64,000 nt of DNA from BACL27 sp947488385 (GTDB taxonomy: Bacteria; Actinomycetota; Acidimicrobiia; Acidimicrobiales; Ilumatobacteraceae): positions 25,082 to 89,081 of the forward strand of contig CAXNMJ010000008.1 of NCBI GenBank assembly GCA_964203655.1, in the 5' to 3' direction. The notes beneath the pieces were generated by a model. The model ran no database searches. It worked only from the letters and a program-made list of their open reading frames with translations, and was not told the DNA's origin. Below are positions 42,209 through 50,985 of this stretch, piece after piece (the stretch's first letter is position 1; each line of letters starts with the position of its first letter). The position numbers were made by a program, and so were the translations under genes.

Positions 42209-42937
42209 ATGAAAGACTGGTCACGATCAAAGTTCTCTGACGGTGGCATTACTCATGAAACTTTTCGCAAAGGATCTGGCCCCGGCGTAATTATTGTTCA
42301 CGAAATACCTGGTATTACCCCAGCAGTTGAGAATTTTGCCAACGAAGTTGTCGCCGCTGGTTTCACAGTAGTGATGCCGTTGTTGGTCGGAAACTTTGGC
42401 GAGCTACCCAGTGGTAAATACATTGCCCAGTCAATGAGCAAAATTTGTATCTCGCGTGAGTTCACGACGATGGCTTTGAACAAAACTTCGCCAATAATTA
42501 CGTGGTTACGGGCCCTGGCAAAAAACCTGCACGCCAACGTAGGTGGTCGAGGTGTTGGCGCGATCGGCATGTGCTTCAGCGGCGGATTCGCTCTCGGCAT
42601 GATGGTTGACGACATCATGTTGGCGCCAGTGCTATCGCAACCGAGTTTGCCGTTCGCGTTTGGCGCAAAGCGTTCGGTCGATTTGAACCTGTCACCAGCT
42701 GACGTGCAACGTGTTGCCCAGCGTGCCAGCGAAGGTTGCCAAGTTTTGGGTTTGCGCTACAAAGGTGATCGCCTCGTAGGTACCCGTTTTGCTGAGTTGC
42801 ATAAGTTGTTGGGCGATGCATTTATTGCAGTCGAGTTCGATTCAACAACTAAATCTGATCACTCGGTGCTTACTGAGCAACGCCAAGAGCTCGGCGTGCA
42901 ACGGGTACTTGATTTTCTAAAACTAAAACTGCTCTAA
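42209..42937 (+). CDS. Dienelactone hydrolase-family protein
   Basis: A 242-residue alpha/beta hydrolase. The nucleophile region is GAIGMCFSGGFALG with Cys122 as in dienelactone hydrolases, VHEIPGITP provides the conserved Glu32, and KSDHSVLT carries the probable catalytic histidine. The physiological substrate is unknown; no chlorocatechol genes are nearby. The ATG at 42209 is preferred over GTG at 42203 because TAAGTT (42196-42201), a likely -10 box, is 7 bases before it, suggesting a leaderless transcript. It converges with yaaA, with 10 bases between stops. Confidence 0.85.
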   Translation: MKDWSRSKFSDGGITHETFRKGSGPGVIIVHEIPGITPAVENFANEVVAAGFTVVMPLLVGNFGELPSGKYIAQSMSKICISREFTTMALNKTSPIITWLRALAKNLHANVGGRGVGAIGMCFSGGFALGMMVDDIMLAPVLSQPSLPFAFGAKRSVDLNLSPADVQRVAQRASEGCQVLGLRYKGDRLVGTRFAELHKLLGDAFIAVEFDSTTKSDHSVLTEQRQELGVQRVLDFLKLKLL

Positions 42938-42947
42938 AATTCGAACT

Positions 42948-43664
42948 TTAAATTTCGCAGTCTTTGAAAGAATTGAGCACGACCTCTGGCTTCTTTGCGT
43001 GGTTTGACACAAGATGTCTAGCCAGTCTCCCTTTTGCCGCTTTGGCGTCGTGACCACCAGCTTTGCCCGAGCGCGTTGCAAGATCGACTTTGAAGTATTG
43101 CGCGATCATCTTTGGGTCAGCAACGAACGCCGCCGAGTGCTCTTGGGGGAGTAGGTCAATGACGATTGAACCTTTGCAATGTTGATTAAGTGCACGAGAA
43201 AGATCATCACGCCACCAGGTTGAAAGTTTGCCCATTGGCGCAAGTGCTGCACCAATTTTTAGTCGATAGTCGGGTGTTGGATCGCCAGCTGCCACAACGC
43301 CTAATAGACCCGAAACAATAATGACGTTTTTGGCAGCAAACTTTTGTGCGGCGCTGGGCAATGATCCAAGATCGAGGTGATCCCAAACGACACCTGTGTA
43401 TCGCTCGCGTGCTTGCAATGTTTTTGCGCCACGAATCGAAAGATTTGCAGCCTGCGCGCGAGCGAGGTGTGCCCCAGAAACGCCGAGAAGTTTTGGCGAC
43501 CCGCCGCGTGCGGCACGCAAGGCATTGATGATTTCACCGCGTTGTTTGTCTAGAGATTTGCCGAACACACCAGACGACTCTCTAAATTTTGTACCGACCG
43601 TGCCTGAAAGTGCTTTGCCTTCAGATGGTGGAAGCAAGATAAACAGTTTTTTTGAACTAGCCAC
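42948..43664 (-). CDS. yaaA: YaaA-family peroxide stress protein
   Basis: A 238-residue protein of the UPF0246/YaaA family; the E. coli member lowers free iron and limits DNA damage under hydrogen peroxide. The hallmark N-terminal LFILLPPSEGK is present, along with the later VIDLLPQEHSAAF segment. GTG at 43664 is chosen because it places the hallmark at residue 6; longer in-frame starts would overlap the divergent uvrD gene. The N-terminus is therefore moderately certain. Confidence 0.82.
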   Translation of the reverse strand: MASSKKLFILLPPSEGKALSGTVGTKFRESSGVFGKSLDKQRGEIINALRAARGGSPKLLGVSGAHLARAQAANLSIRGAKTLQARERYTGVVWDHLDLGSLPSAAQKFAAKNVIIVSGLLGVVAAGDPTPDYRLKIGAALAPMGKLSTWWRDDLSRALNQHCKGSIVIDLLPQEHSAAFVADPKMIAQYFKVDLATRSGKAGGHDAKAAKGRLARHLVSNHAKKPEVVLNSFKDCEI

Positions 43665-43715
43665 GAACCAAGATTCTGCCTCATCAACTGCTGTAATAGT
43701 CGCATACGGTGCGCC

Positions 43716-43721
43716 TAGTCT
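43716..43721 (+). promoter_or_regulatory. Putative -10 element for leaderless uvrD transcript
   Basis: TAGTCT lies exactly 6 bases before the GTG at 43728; there is no Shine-Dalgarno sequence at usable distance from that GTG. This is the same hexamer and spacing as before htrA and the HD-domain gene, which supports the chosen start codon. Confidence 0.5.
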
Positions 43722-43727
43722 GCAGGG

Positions 43728-45974
43728 GTGGTGGCAGAGCAAAAACCAAACATTTCACTCGACATTGCGTCGCTGAACCCAGATCAGCAAGATGCCGTGT
43801 TGCATCCGAGTGGGCCATTGTTGGTGATCGCCGGCGCTGGTTCGGGCAAGACCCGCGTGTTGACCCATCGCGTTGCACATTTAATTGGCCAGGGCACTCA
43901 TCCGATGCGAATTTTGGCGATCACTTTCACCAACAAAGCTGCGGGTGAGATGCGCGAGCGAGTTGAGGCACTTGTCGGCAAAGTTGCAGAGCGAATGTGG
44001 GTGAGTACTTTTCACTCGGCGTGCGTACGAATTTTGCGGGTGCAAGCCGAACAGATCGGATACCCGAAGACTTTTTCAATTTATGACCAGGCCGACGCAC
44101 AACGATTAGTTAGTTATGTGATTCGTGATCGAGGGCTAGATACGAAGCGGTTTCCGGCGCGCGGAGTGCAAGCACGTATCAGTCTGTGGAAGAACGAGTT
44201 GATTTCGCCAAGCGAAGCGCTGACAAGTGCCGACAATGTATTTGATACGAAGTATGCCGAGATTTACGGCGAATATCAGGCTCGCTTGATGAAGGCGGGA
44301 GCGATGGACTTTGACGATTTGCTGTTGAACACAGTAAAACTATTTCGCGAACACAAAGATGTATTGGCGCAATACCAACAGCGCTTCGAACATATTTTGA
44401 TTGACGAATATCAAGACACGAACATTGCGCAAAACGAGATTGTGTTGATGTTGGCGAATGCCAGTGATGTTGAAGCAAGCCACAATGTCTGTGTTGTAGG
44501 TGACACCGATCAATCCGTGTATCGCTTTCGTGGTGCCGACTTCAGAAATATTTTGCAATTCGAAACGGCATTTCCAGAAGTGACAGTCGTCGTGCTGGCG
44601 CAAAATTATCGCAGCACGCAAACGATTTTAGATGCCGCCAACGCCGTGATCACGAACAACGAAGAGCGTAAGCCCAAAGAGTTGTGGACCGAACTAGGCA
44701 AGGGCGAACGAGTGGTGCGTTTTTATGCCGACGACGAATACAACGAAGCCAATTGGGTGATTTCGCAACTCAAGCAGATGCACGACAGCGAGCCGAGACA
44801 ATGGCTTGAGATGGCTGTTTTTTATCGCACTAACGCGCAGAGCCGAATTCTCGAAGAAAGTTTGATGCAGGCAGGTGTGCCATACAAAGTAATTGGTGGA
44901 ACGCGGTTCTACGACCGCCGTGAAATCAAAGATGCACTTGCATACATTCGTTGCGCGGCTAACCCGCTCGATGAAGTCAGCCTAAAGCGAATTTTGAATG
45001 TGCCAAAACGCGGCATCGGCGACACAACTGTTGATCGGCTCGATGCATATGCAAACAAAGAACAAATTGCGTTTGCTCTGGCATTGCGCCGCACGGCCGA
45101 CGCTGGCATCGGTAGTGCAGCAGCAAAGGGAATTGCATCGTTTGTGGCTCTGATCGATGATCTCGAGTCTCGACTGAGCCAAGGCCCCGGGCCAGTGTTG
45201 CGCCATGCGCTTGAAGCAAGCGGTTATTTGAAAGAACTAGAAGCCGAAGACACAGTTGAATCGGCAGGCCGGTTTGAGAACTTGTCTGAATTAATCGGTA
45301 GCGCGAGCGAATTCACCCAAGTAGATGAGTTTCTCGAACAGGTCGCACTAGTCGCCGATACCGACCAAATTGACTCAGACAATCACGTCACGTTGATGAC
45401 GATGCACGCAGCAAAAGGGCTCGAGTTTCCTGTTGTGTTCATCGTCGGCATGGAAGAAGGAATTTTTCCACACAGTCGAGCACTGACAGATCAACGAGAG
45501 CTCGAAGAAGAGCGACGCTTGGCCTACGTCGGCATCACGCGCGCTAAAGAAAAACTGTTTTTATCGCACGCCTGGAGCCGCAATCTTTATGGCTCGACGC
45601 AGTACAACCCGCCATCTCGCTTTTTGGATGAGATACCTGGCGAGTTGTTGCAACGTGAGGGCAGTGTCGACTCAGGAGCCGATGAAGGTCGTGGCAGCTA
45701 TCGACCAAGGCCCGAGCAAAATACCGGTAAGAAAATTGAATGGACTCGCGCGACCGTACCGAAGTATCGACGTGGCGGTGACGCAGTTGGCGACTTGACC
45801 GGCGCAAACTCTGGATTAAAAGTTGGAGACGATGTTGAGCACCCATCGTTTGGCGAAGGAGTGATCGTCAATATTCGTGGATCAGGCGAATCGGCGGAAG
45901 CAACTATTGAATTTGCAAACCACGGTAAAAAACATCTAGCGATGGCTTGGGCCCCACTAAAAAAAATCAATTAG
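43728..45974 (+). CDS. pcrA: ATP-dependent DNA helicase UvrD/PcrA
   Basis: A 748-residue superfamily 1A helicase acting in nucleotide excision repair and clearing of replication conflicts. Motifs in order: Q motif LNPDQQDAV, Walker A GAGSGKT (36-42), ITFTNKAAGEM, Walker B LIDEYQDTN (about 222), GDTDQSVYRFRGAD, LAQNYRST, and VTLMTMHAAKGLEFPVVFI with YVGITRAKEKL. The C-terminal domain VGDDVEHPSFGEGVIVNI is the Tudor-like fold that binds RNA polymerase in PcrA. All motifs are intact. A UvrD gene shortly before sucCD is also seen in mycobacteria. Confidence 0.95.
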   Translation: MVAEQKPNISLDIASLNPDQQDAVLHPSGPLLVIAGAGSGKTRVLTHRVAHLIGQGTHPMRILAITFTNKAAGEMRERVEALVGKVAERMWVSTFHSACVRILRVQAEQIGYPKTFSIYDQADAQRLVSYVIRDRGLDTKRFPARGVQARISLWKNELISPSEALTSADNVFDTKYAEIYGEYQARLMKAGAMDFDDLLLNTVKLFREHKDVLAQYQQRFEHILIDEYQDTNIAQNEIVLMLANASDVEASHNVCVVGDTDQSVYRFRGADFRNILQFETAFPEVTVVVLAQNYRSTQTILDAANAVITNNEERKPKELWTELGKGERVVRFYADDEYNEANWVISQLKQMHDSEPRQWLEMAVFYRTNAQSRILEESLMQAGVPYKVIGGTRFYDRREIKDALAYIRCAANPLDEVSLKRILNVPKRGIGDTTVDRLDAYANKEQIAFALALRRTADAGIGSAAAKGIASFVALIDDLESRLSQGPGPVLRHALEASGYLKELEAEDTVESAGRFENLSELIGSASEFTQVDEFLEQVALVADTDQIDSDNHVTLMTMHAAKGLEFPVVFIVGMEEGIFPHSRALTDQRELEEERRLAYVGITRAKEKLFLSHAWSRNLYGSTQYNPPSRFLDEIPGELLQREGSVDSGADEGRGSYRPRPEQNTGKKIEWTRATVPKYRRGGDAVGDLTGANSGLKVGDDVEHPSFGEGVIVNIRGSGESAEATIEFANHGKKHLAMAWAPLKKIN

Positions 45975-45978
45975 CAAA

Positions 45979-46458
45979 TTAGTCTGCGCGAAGATCAATC
46001 AGCAGTGTTCTCAAGTTCTCAACAATTGGTCGAACGTCAAGAGGTAACTGCAAGTCTGCAACTGTCAGAATGCGACCATCGCAATCTTTGAATTCGCGCG
46101 TGTTGGCGATGTGCTCAACCAAACATGATTCTCCGCGATCGGCGGGATAGGCGTAGTAAACCTGCCAACCTTTTGCAGGCTCGGTGCCAGTGTGATCGAT
46201 CACAATCGAGCGCTTGCCAGTTGCGTCGCGCAGATCTGGGTAAAGAATCGGGCCGCCTTCGTCGACAAGTTTTGCGATGTCGGCAACTGCTCCAATTTCA
46301 AAAGTTTGTGGAATCGTCTCTGGTTTGCCCTGACGATTGTCGGTGGCCATGCTCGCAAAAATCCATGTCAGGCCAAATAAAAGTGCAAAACCCAGAATCC
46401 CGCCGACAACGGGGGCGACGGCGCGAGCCAGAGGCGATGTGAATTCGATACGGCGCAT
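45979..46458 (-). CDS. Membrane-anchored protein of unknown function
   Basis: A 159-residue protein with one N-terminal transmembrane helix (about 16-38) and an extracytoplasmic domain. The later part GESCLVEHIANTREFKDCDG recalls the second half of Rieske domains, but the spacing (C-x3-H and a single later Cys) does not give a 2Fe-2S site, so it is probably a structural relative or unrelated. No function assigned. A TAACCT box 6 bases before the ATG suggests a leaderless transcript divergent from the B12-binding protein gene. It converges with the helicase gene, 4 bases apart. Confidence 0.75.
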   Translation of the reverse strand: MRRIEFTSPLARAVAPVVGGILGFALLFGLTWIFASMATDNRQGKPETIPQTFEIGAVADIAKLVDEGGPILYPDLRDATGKRSIVIDHTGTEPAKGWQVYYAYPADRGESCLVEHIANTREFKDCDGRILTVADLQLPLDVRPIVENLRTLLIDLRAD

Positions 46459-46462
46459 GTCG

Positions 46463-46470
46463 TAAGGTTA
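46463..46470. promoter_or_regulatory. Overlapping divergent -10 elements
   Basis: In only 19 bases between two divergent start codons, TAAGGT (plus strand, 46463-46468) is 9 bases before the GTG at 46478 and TAACCT (minus strand, 46470-46465) is 6 bases before the ATG at 46458. The two boxes share four base pairs, so polymerase could engage only one direction at a time. Neither gene has a Shine-Dalgarno sequence. Confidence 0.45.
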
Positions 46471-46477
46471 TTGAGTT

Positions 46478-46885
46478 GTGAAACGAAATTATCGTGTCGT
46501 AGTAGCTAAGCCTGGCCTAGATGGCCATGACCGCGGGGCCAAGACGATAACCCGCGCCCTGCGCGATGCCGGTTTCGAGGTCATTTATACAGGTCTGCAT
46601 CAGACACCCGAGCAGATCGCCGAGACTGTTTTACAAGAAGACGCCGACGCCGTTGGGCTGTCGCTGCTGTCGGGAGCACACCTGACGTTGTTTCCGCGGG
46701 TGATGGAAGAACTTCGAAGTCGCAAACTTGGCGAGATTCTGATTTTTGGCGGGGGAGTAATTCCCGAAGAAGATATTGCAACGCTCAAGCAACAAGGTGT
46801 GGGTGAAATTTTTGGGCCAGGTTCGTCGCTCGGCGATATTGCCAAATGGCTAGAGTTGGCGCTCGACTCGCGTGTTGAAAATTAA
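46478..46885 (+). CDS. Stand-alone cobalamin-binding protein (methylmalonyl-CoA mutase small-subunit type)
   Basis: A 135-residue B12-binding Rossmann domain. The cobalamin motif KPGLDGHDRGAK gives the axial ligand His17 (DxHxxG), followed by GLSLLSGAHLTLF and FGGGVIPEEDI, all typical of methylmalonyl-CoA mutase C-terminal domains. As a separate polypeptide it should pair with a catalytic large subunit encoded elsewhere, to interconvert methylmalonyl-CoA and succinyl-CoA. Placement 28 bases before sucC, which uses succinyl-CoA, fits this. Other B12-dependent mutases (ethylmalonyl- or isobutyryl-CoA) cannot be excluded. Confidence 0.88.
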   Translation: MKRNYRVVVAKPGLDGHDRGAKTITRALRDAGFEVIYTGLHQTPEQIAETVLQEDADAVGLSLLSGAHLTLFPRVMEELRSRKLGEILIFGGGVIPEEDIATLKQQGVGEIFGPGSSLGDIAKWLELALDSRVEN

Positions 46886-46913
46886 CTGAGACAAACGAAT
46901 TAAGAGGAATTAA

Positions 46914-48065
46914 GTGGATCTTTTTGAGTATCAAGGCAAGCAATATTTTGCGCGCTACAACATTCCTGTTTCTGCTGGTGGCGTCGCGCTGACAGTCGAG
47001 CAAGCAGTTGAGCAGGCTGAACTCGCGAAGTATCCGGTTGTGATCAAGGCACAAGTTCAAGTGGGTGGTCGTGGCAAGGCTGGCGGCATCAAGTTGGCGA
47101 ACAATGTTGATGAGGTTCGCACGCACGCAAAAAATATTTTAGGAATGGATATCAAGGGCCACATTGTCAAGCGCATCTGGGTTGAACACGCATCAGATAT
47201 CGCCGAAGAGTATTACGCGTCGTTTACTCTTGACCGTTCGGCCAAGCGCCATTTGTTGATGCTTTCGGCGCAAGGCGGTGTTGAGATCGAACATGTAGCC
47301 GTTGTCGACCCAACCGCAATTGTCAAACTGCACATCAACCCTGTTGAAGGCTTGAGTCTCGAGACGGCACGACGTGCTGTCGTGGATGCAAGAATTTCTG
47401 AAAAAGCACAAGATGGTGTGGCGGCGATGTTGGTCAAACTTTATGAGTGCTTCACCAAAGGTGACTGCGACTTGGCCGAAATTAACCCGCTGATTTTGAA
47501 ACCAAACGGTGAAGTTCACGCGCTTGATGCCAAGGTGACGTTAGATGACAATGCAGCGTTTCGTCACCCCGAGTGGGACGAGTACCGCGCAACCGAAGAA
47601 CTCGACGAACGCGAAAAACTTGCTCGCGAAAAGAATTTGCAATACATCGGATTAGACGGCACCGTCGGCATCATCGCCAACGGCGCAGGTCTGGCGATGA
47701 GCACGCTTGACGTAGTCAATCAAGTCGGCGGAAAAGCCGCCAACTTTCTTGATATCGGCGGCGGTGCGAACGCCGAACTTATGACGTCGGCGCTTGAAGT
47801 AATCAACTCGGACGCAAAAGTTAAGAGTATTTTCATCAATATTTTTGGTGGCATCACTCGCGGTGACGAAGTCGCCAAAGGCATCGTTGAGGCAATGAAG
47901 CGCGTGAAATTGCGCGCACCAATCGTGATTCGCCTTGACGGAACGAACGCCACTGAAGGTCGAGAAATTCTCGCCAATGCGGGCATTCCAGAATCGCAGT
48001 TGATTTCGCGTTCAACGATGCTTGAGGCTGCTCGAAGCGCAGTTGAAATTGCAGGAAAGAAATAA
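46914..48065 (+). CDS. sucC: Succinyl-CoA synthetase beta subunit
   Basis: A 383-residue ATP-grasp subunit of the TCA-cycle enzyme converting succinyl-CoA to succinate with nucleoside triphosphate formation. It begins MDLFEYQGKQYFARYNIPVS and has VIKAQVQVGGRGKAGGIKLA and the C-terminal IFINIFGGITRGDEVAKGIV. The GTG at 46914 has AAGAGGAATTAA upstream, a good ribosome-binding site. sucD starts one base after its stop. Confidence 0.97.
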   Translation: MDLFEYQGKQYFARYNIPVSAGGVALTVEQAVEQAELAKYPVVIKAQVQVGGRGKAGGIKLANNVDEVRTHAKNILGMDIKGHIVKRIWVEHASDIAEEYYASFTLDRSAKRHLLMLSAQGGVEIEHVAVVDPTAIVKLHINPVEGLSLETARRAVVDARISEKAQDGVAAMLVKLYECFTKGDCDLAEINPLILKPNGEVHALDAKVTLDDNAAFRHPEWDEYRATEELDEREKLAREKNLQYIGLDGTVGIIANGAGLAMSTLDVVNQVGGKAANFLDIGGGANAELMTSALEVINSDAKVKSIFINIFGGITRGDEVAKGIVEAMKRVKLRAPIVIRLDGTNATEGREILANAGIPESQLISRSTMLEAARSAVEIAGKK

Positions 48066-48066
48066 C

Positions 48067-48963
48067 ATGGCCATTTTTGTAAACGAAAAGACAAAAGTTT
48101 TGGTGCAAGGTTTAACAGGCGGGCAAGGTCGGTTTCATGGTTTGCGCAATCGCGACTATGGAACGCAAGTAGTAGCCGGCGTAACGCCAGGCAAAGCAGG
48201 CCAAGACGTTGATGGCATTCCGATTTTTGACACGGTTGAGAGCGCCGTTGCCGCAACCGGAGCAACGGCTTCTTTCATTTCGGTGCCGCCAAAAGCATCG
48301 CCCGCTGCGATTCTCGAAGCAGCCCGCGCGGGTATCGGGTTTATCGTGTGCATCACCGAAGGCGTGCCAGCCCAAGACGAAGCGCGAGTGTTTGCAACTT
48401 TGCAACGTGATTTTCCGAAAACGAGATTGCTTGGCCCGAATTGCCCCGGCATTATCAGCCCAGGTAAATGCAATATTGGTATTACCGCCGGAGAAATCGC
48501 GGCGCTACCGACTGCAATCGGCCCAAACGTCGGCATCGTTTCGCGTTCTGGCACATTGACGTATCAAGCGCTCTATGAATTGAAGCAGCGAAACATTGGC
48601 GTGTCGACTTGCGTTGGCATCGGCGGCGATCCAGTGCCAGGAACTTCGTTCGTAGATTGTTTGGCCGAGTTTCAATCTGACCCCGAGACGCATGCGATCA
48701 TCATGATCGGCGAGATCGGTGGAACTGCAGAAGAAGAAGCCGCCGAGTTCATCATGGCTCACGTGACAAAACCAATGAGTGCCTATATTGCAGGTGTCAC
48801 AGCGCCGGCTGGTAAAAAAATGGGCCACGCAGGAGCGATTGTTTCAGGAGGCAAAGGCACCGCACAAGGCAAGATGGATGCGCTGCGCGATGCTGGTGTG
48901 AAGGTCGGATTGAATCCAACAGAAGCATGTGAATTGATGGCACAAATCGTCGCGAGTCTGTGA
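48067..48963 (+). CDS. sucD: Succinyl-CoA synthetase alpha subunit
   Basis: A 298-residue subunit carrying the CoA-binding Rossmann domain and the phosphorylated histidine. It shows VQGLTGGQGRFHGLRNRDYG, then GPNCPGIISPGKCNIGI, and His254 in KKMGHAGAIVSGGKGTAQGK. The ATG at 48067 matches the normal MAIFVNEKTKVLVQG start; an in-frame start further upstream lies inside sucC. Both subunits are complete, so the enzyme should be functional. Confidence 0.97.
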   Translation: MAIFVNEKTKVLVQGLTGGQGRFHGLRNRDYGTQVVAGVTPGKAGQDVDGIPIFDTVESAVAATGATASFISVPPKASPAAILEAARAGIGFIVCITEGVPAQDEARVFATLQRDFPKTRLLGPNCPGIISPGKCNIGITAGEIAALPTAIGPNVGIVSRSGTLTYQALYELKQRNIGVSTCVGIGGDPVPGTSFVDCLAEFQSDPETHAIIMIGEIGGTAEEEAAEFIMAHVTKPMSAYIAGVTAPAGKKMGHAGAIVSGGKGTAQGKMDALRDAGVKVGLNPTEACELMAQIVASL

Positions 48964-49025
48964 AGCGCACAGCACGAAGCGAGTAAAAACATTAGAATTT
49001 CAATGCTCAATGCGAGCTCTGAAAA

Positions 49026-50946
49026 ATGAACAAACGATCTGAACTTTTGACCTACATGCCGTCGCTGGACGGTATTCGCGCACTTTCTGTGTTGGCGGTG
49101 ATCATCTATCACGCCAACAAAATGTGGCTACCCGGTGGTTTTCTTGGTGTCGAAGTATTTTTCGTAATCAGCGGATATTTGATCACGCTGTTGTTGCTCG
49201 CCGAATCTGAGAAGAACGGCTCGATCAGTCTGAAAGAATTCTGGTGGCGTCGCGCGCGGCGATTGCTGCCCGCACTGTGGGTTGTTGTTCTCGGAGTAGT
49301 CGTGTTTGCAGCGCTCTTTCAGCGCGAAATGCTCGGCACTTTGCGGGGCGATGTTATTGCTGCGCTGCTCTACGGTTTCAACTGGTTTCAAATCTGGGTC
49401 GGTACGAGTTACTTCACGTCATTCGAGTTTGTTCCGTTAAGACATTTGTGGTCGTTGGCCGTTGAGGAGCAGTTCTATTTAATTTGGCCAGTTGTGATGT
49501 TGATAGTCGCCAAGTTTGGCAAACGTCGGTTGCCGATCGTCAGCGCTGTGTTCTTTGGTCTGGCCGTGGTTTTGGCGATTTATACGGCGTTGGTTTACCA
49601 GCCGGGGACCATCTCAAATATCGGAGACACACCGAATCAGTTCATGAGTTTGTTTGGTCAGCCTGTTTCGCGAATTGATTTCTTGTTTCTTGGCACCTTG
49701 ACACGTTCAAGTGGCTTGTTGTTGGGTGCCGCCCTTGCGATTTGGTGGCGACCATGGTTGTTGCAGAACTCTCGCGCAGGAGCCAACAAATTGTTTGACT
49801 TCATCGGCATTGGCGGTCTGGCCGCACTCGCGCTGATGATGTGGCGTTTTCAAACAGTTATTGAAGGCACAGACGAAGGCACCGTGGGTTATGACTTCTT
49901 GTTTCGTGGCGGATTCTTTTTGACAGATCTCGCGAGCCTCGCCGTGATTGCGGCGGCAGTGCATCCGAGTTCAAAAATTCTTGCTCGCAGTTTGAGCAAT
50001 CCTGTTTTGGTTTGGCTGGGTCGGCGATCTTACGGGTTTCTATCTTTTTCATTGGCCGGTGTTTCAGTTCTATCGACGATTTGCCGGCAAAGGTTTGACA
50101 CCATACGAGTTTGTAGTTTTGGTTTTGTTCGCGCTGGCGCTGACCGAATTGAGCTATCGCTACATCGAAACACCGGTGCGACAAGGTGCGGTCTCGCGAT
50201 GGTGGGCAGAGTTTCGCCAGCCGGCATTCGGGGCACAGCTTGTGCGTCGTCAGCGACGAATCGTTTTGTCTGCGGTCGCATCGTTGCTGCCTGTGTTTGG
50301 AGTTGTCAGTTTGGCAACAGCCGGCGTGCAACTCGATGAAATTGCGCAGAACCTGTCAGACAATGAAGGCAACACGGTTGACGTTTTGGGCGGCGGGCAA
50401 AGTGACGACGCTGGAGTTGCAGCAACAGCGTCAACGATTGCGGGGCAGATCGCAACGGCAACAACAACTCTTGATGGCCAACCAATTGACGTGCTGGCGA
50501 TCGGCGACTCGGTGATGCTGGGCGCGGCCAACGTTTTGACTGATCGTGGCGTGACCGTAGATGCGGTTAAGAGTCGGCCATATCGTCAGGCCCTTGAGAT
50601 TGCGAACTACATGAAGTCAGTGAATCGTCTGGGTTCGGTTGTGATAATTCATCTCGGCACCAACAACACGGTTGATGAGTTAACACTTGATGAAATTATG
50701 GTTCCGCTAAAAGATGTGCCGTTGGTGTTGTTCGTAACGGTGCATGTGCCAAGTGAAGTGCGGCAAAATACGAATAATCGACGCATCAATGAATTGACGA
50801 GTCGGTATGAGAACGTCAAAGTATTGGACTGGTATTCGATTGCGTTGGCACACCCCGAGTATTTATATAGTGACAAGATCCATATTCGACCTGAAGGCCA
50901 AAAGGTTTATGCCGACTTGATGATGCAGGCAATCGGTCGCCCGTAA
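49026..50946 (+). CDS. Acyltransferase 3 (OafA/YrhL type) with C-terminal SGNH domain, broken by one frameshift
   Basis: The membrane acyltransferase part (about 1-375, some ten helices) begins YMPSLDGIRALSVLAVIIYH and has FWWRRARRLLPALW and LRHLWSLAVEEQFYLIWPV, including the conserved catalytic-type histidine. After LVWLGRRSYG at 50036 the frame slips; omitting one T in the run at 50037-50039 restores FYLFHWPVFQFYRRFAGKGL. A linker leads to an SGNH hydrolase-like domain (GDSVMLGA, HLGTNN, DKIHIRPEG) after about residue 500. Such proteins O-acylate cell-surface glycans or lipids. About 640 residues in total. TAGAAT at 48993-48998 may be its -10 box. Confidence 0.87.
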
Positions 50947-50970
50947 CTTTTCTCACGGCAACTTTTAAAC

Positions 50971-50976
50971 TACGCT
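50971..50976 (+). promoter_or_regulatory. Putative -10 element for mdh
   Basis: TACGCT lies 9 bases before the mdh ATG at 50986 in the 39-base gap after the acyltransferase gene. No Shine-Dalgarno sequence is present. The match is modest, and it is listed because the spacing agrees with other start sites in this window. Confidence 0.3.
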
Positions 50977-50985
50977 TACTGCGCT

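Noticed and set aside
43684..43742. Longer N-terminus for YaaA starting at 43742
   Set aside because: It would overlap the start region and putative -10 box of uvrD and precede the family's N-terminal hallmark by about 30 unrelated residues.
45979..46458. Rieske iron-sulfur protein
   Set aside because: The Cys/His spacing does not supply the four ligands of a 2Fe-2S Rieske cluster; annotated as unknown instead.
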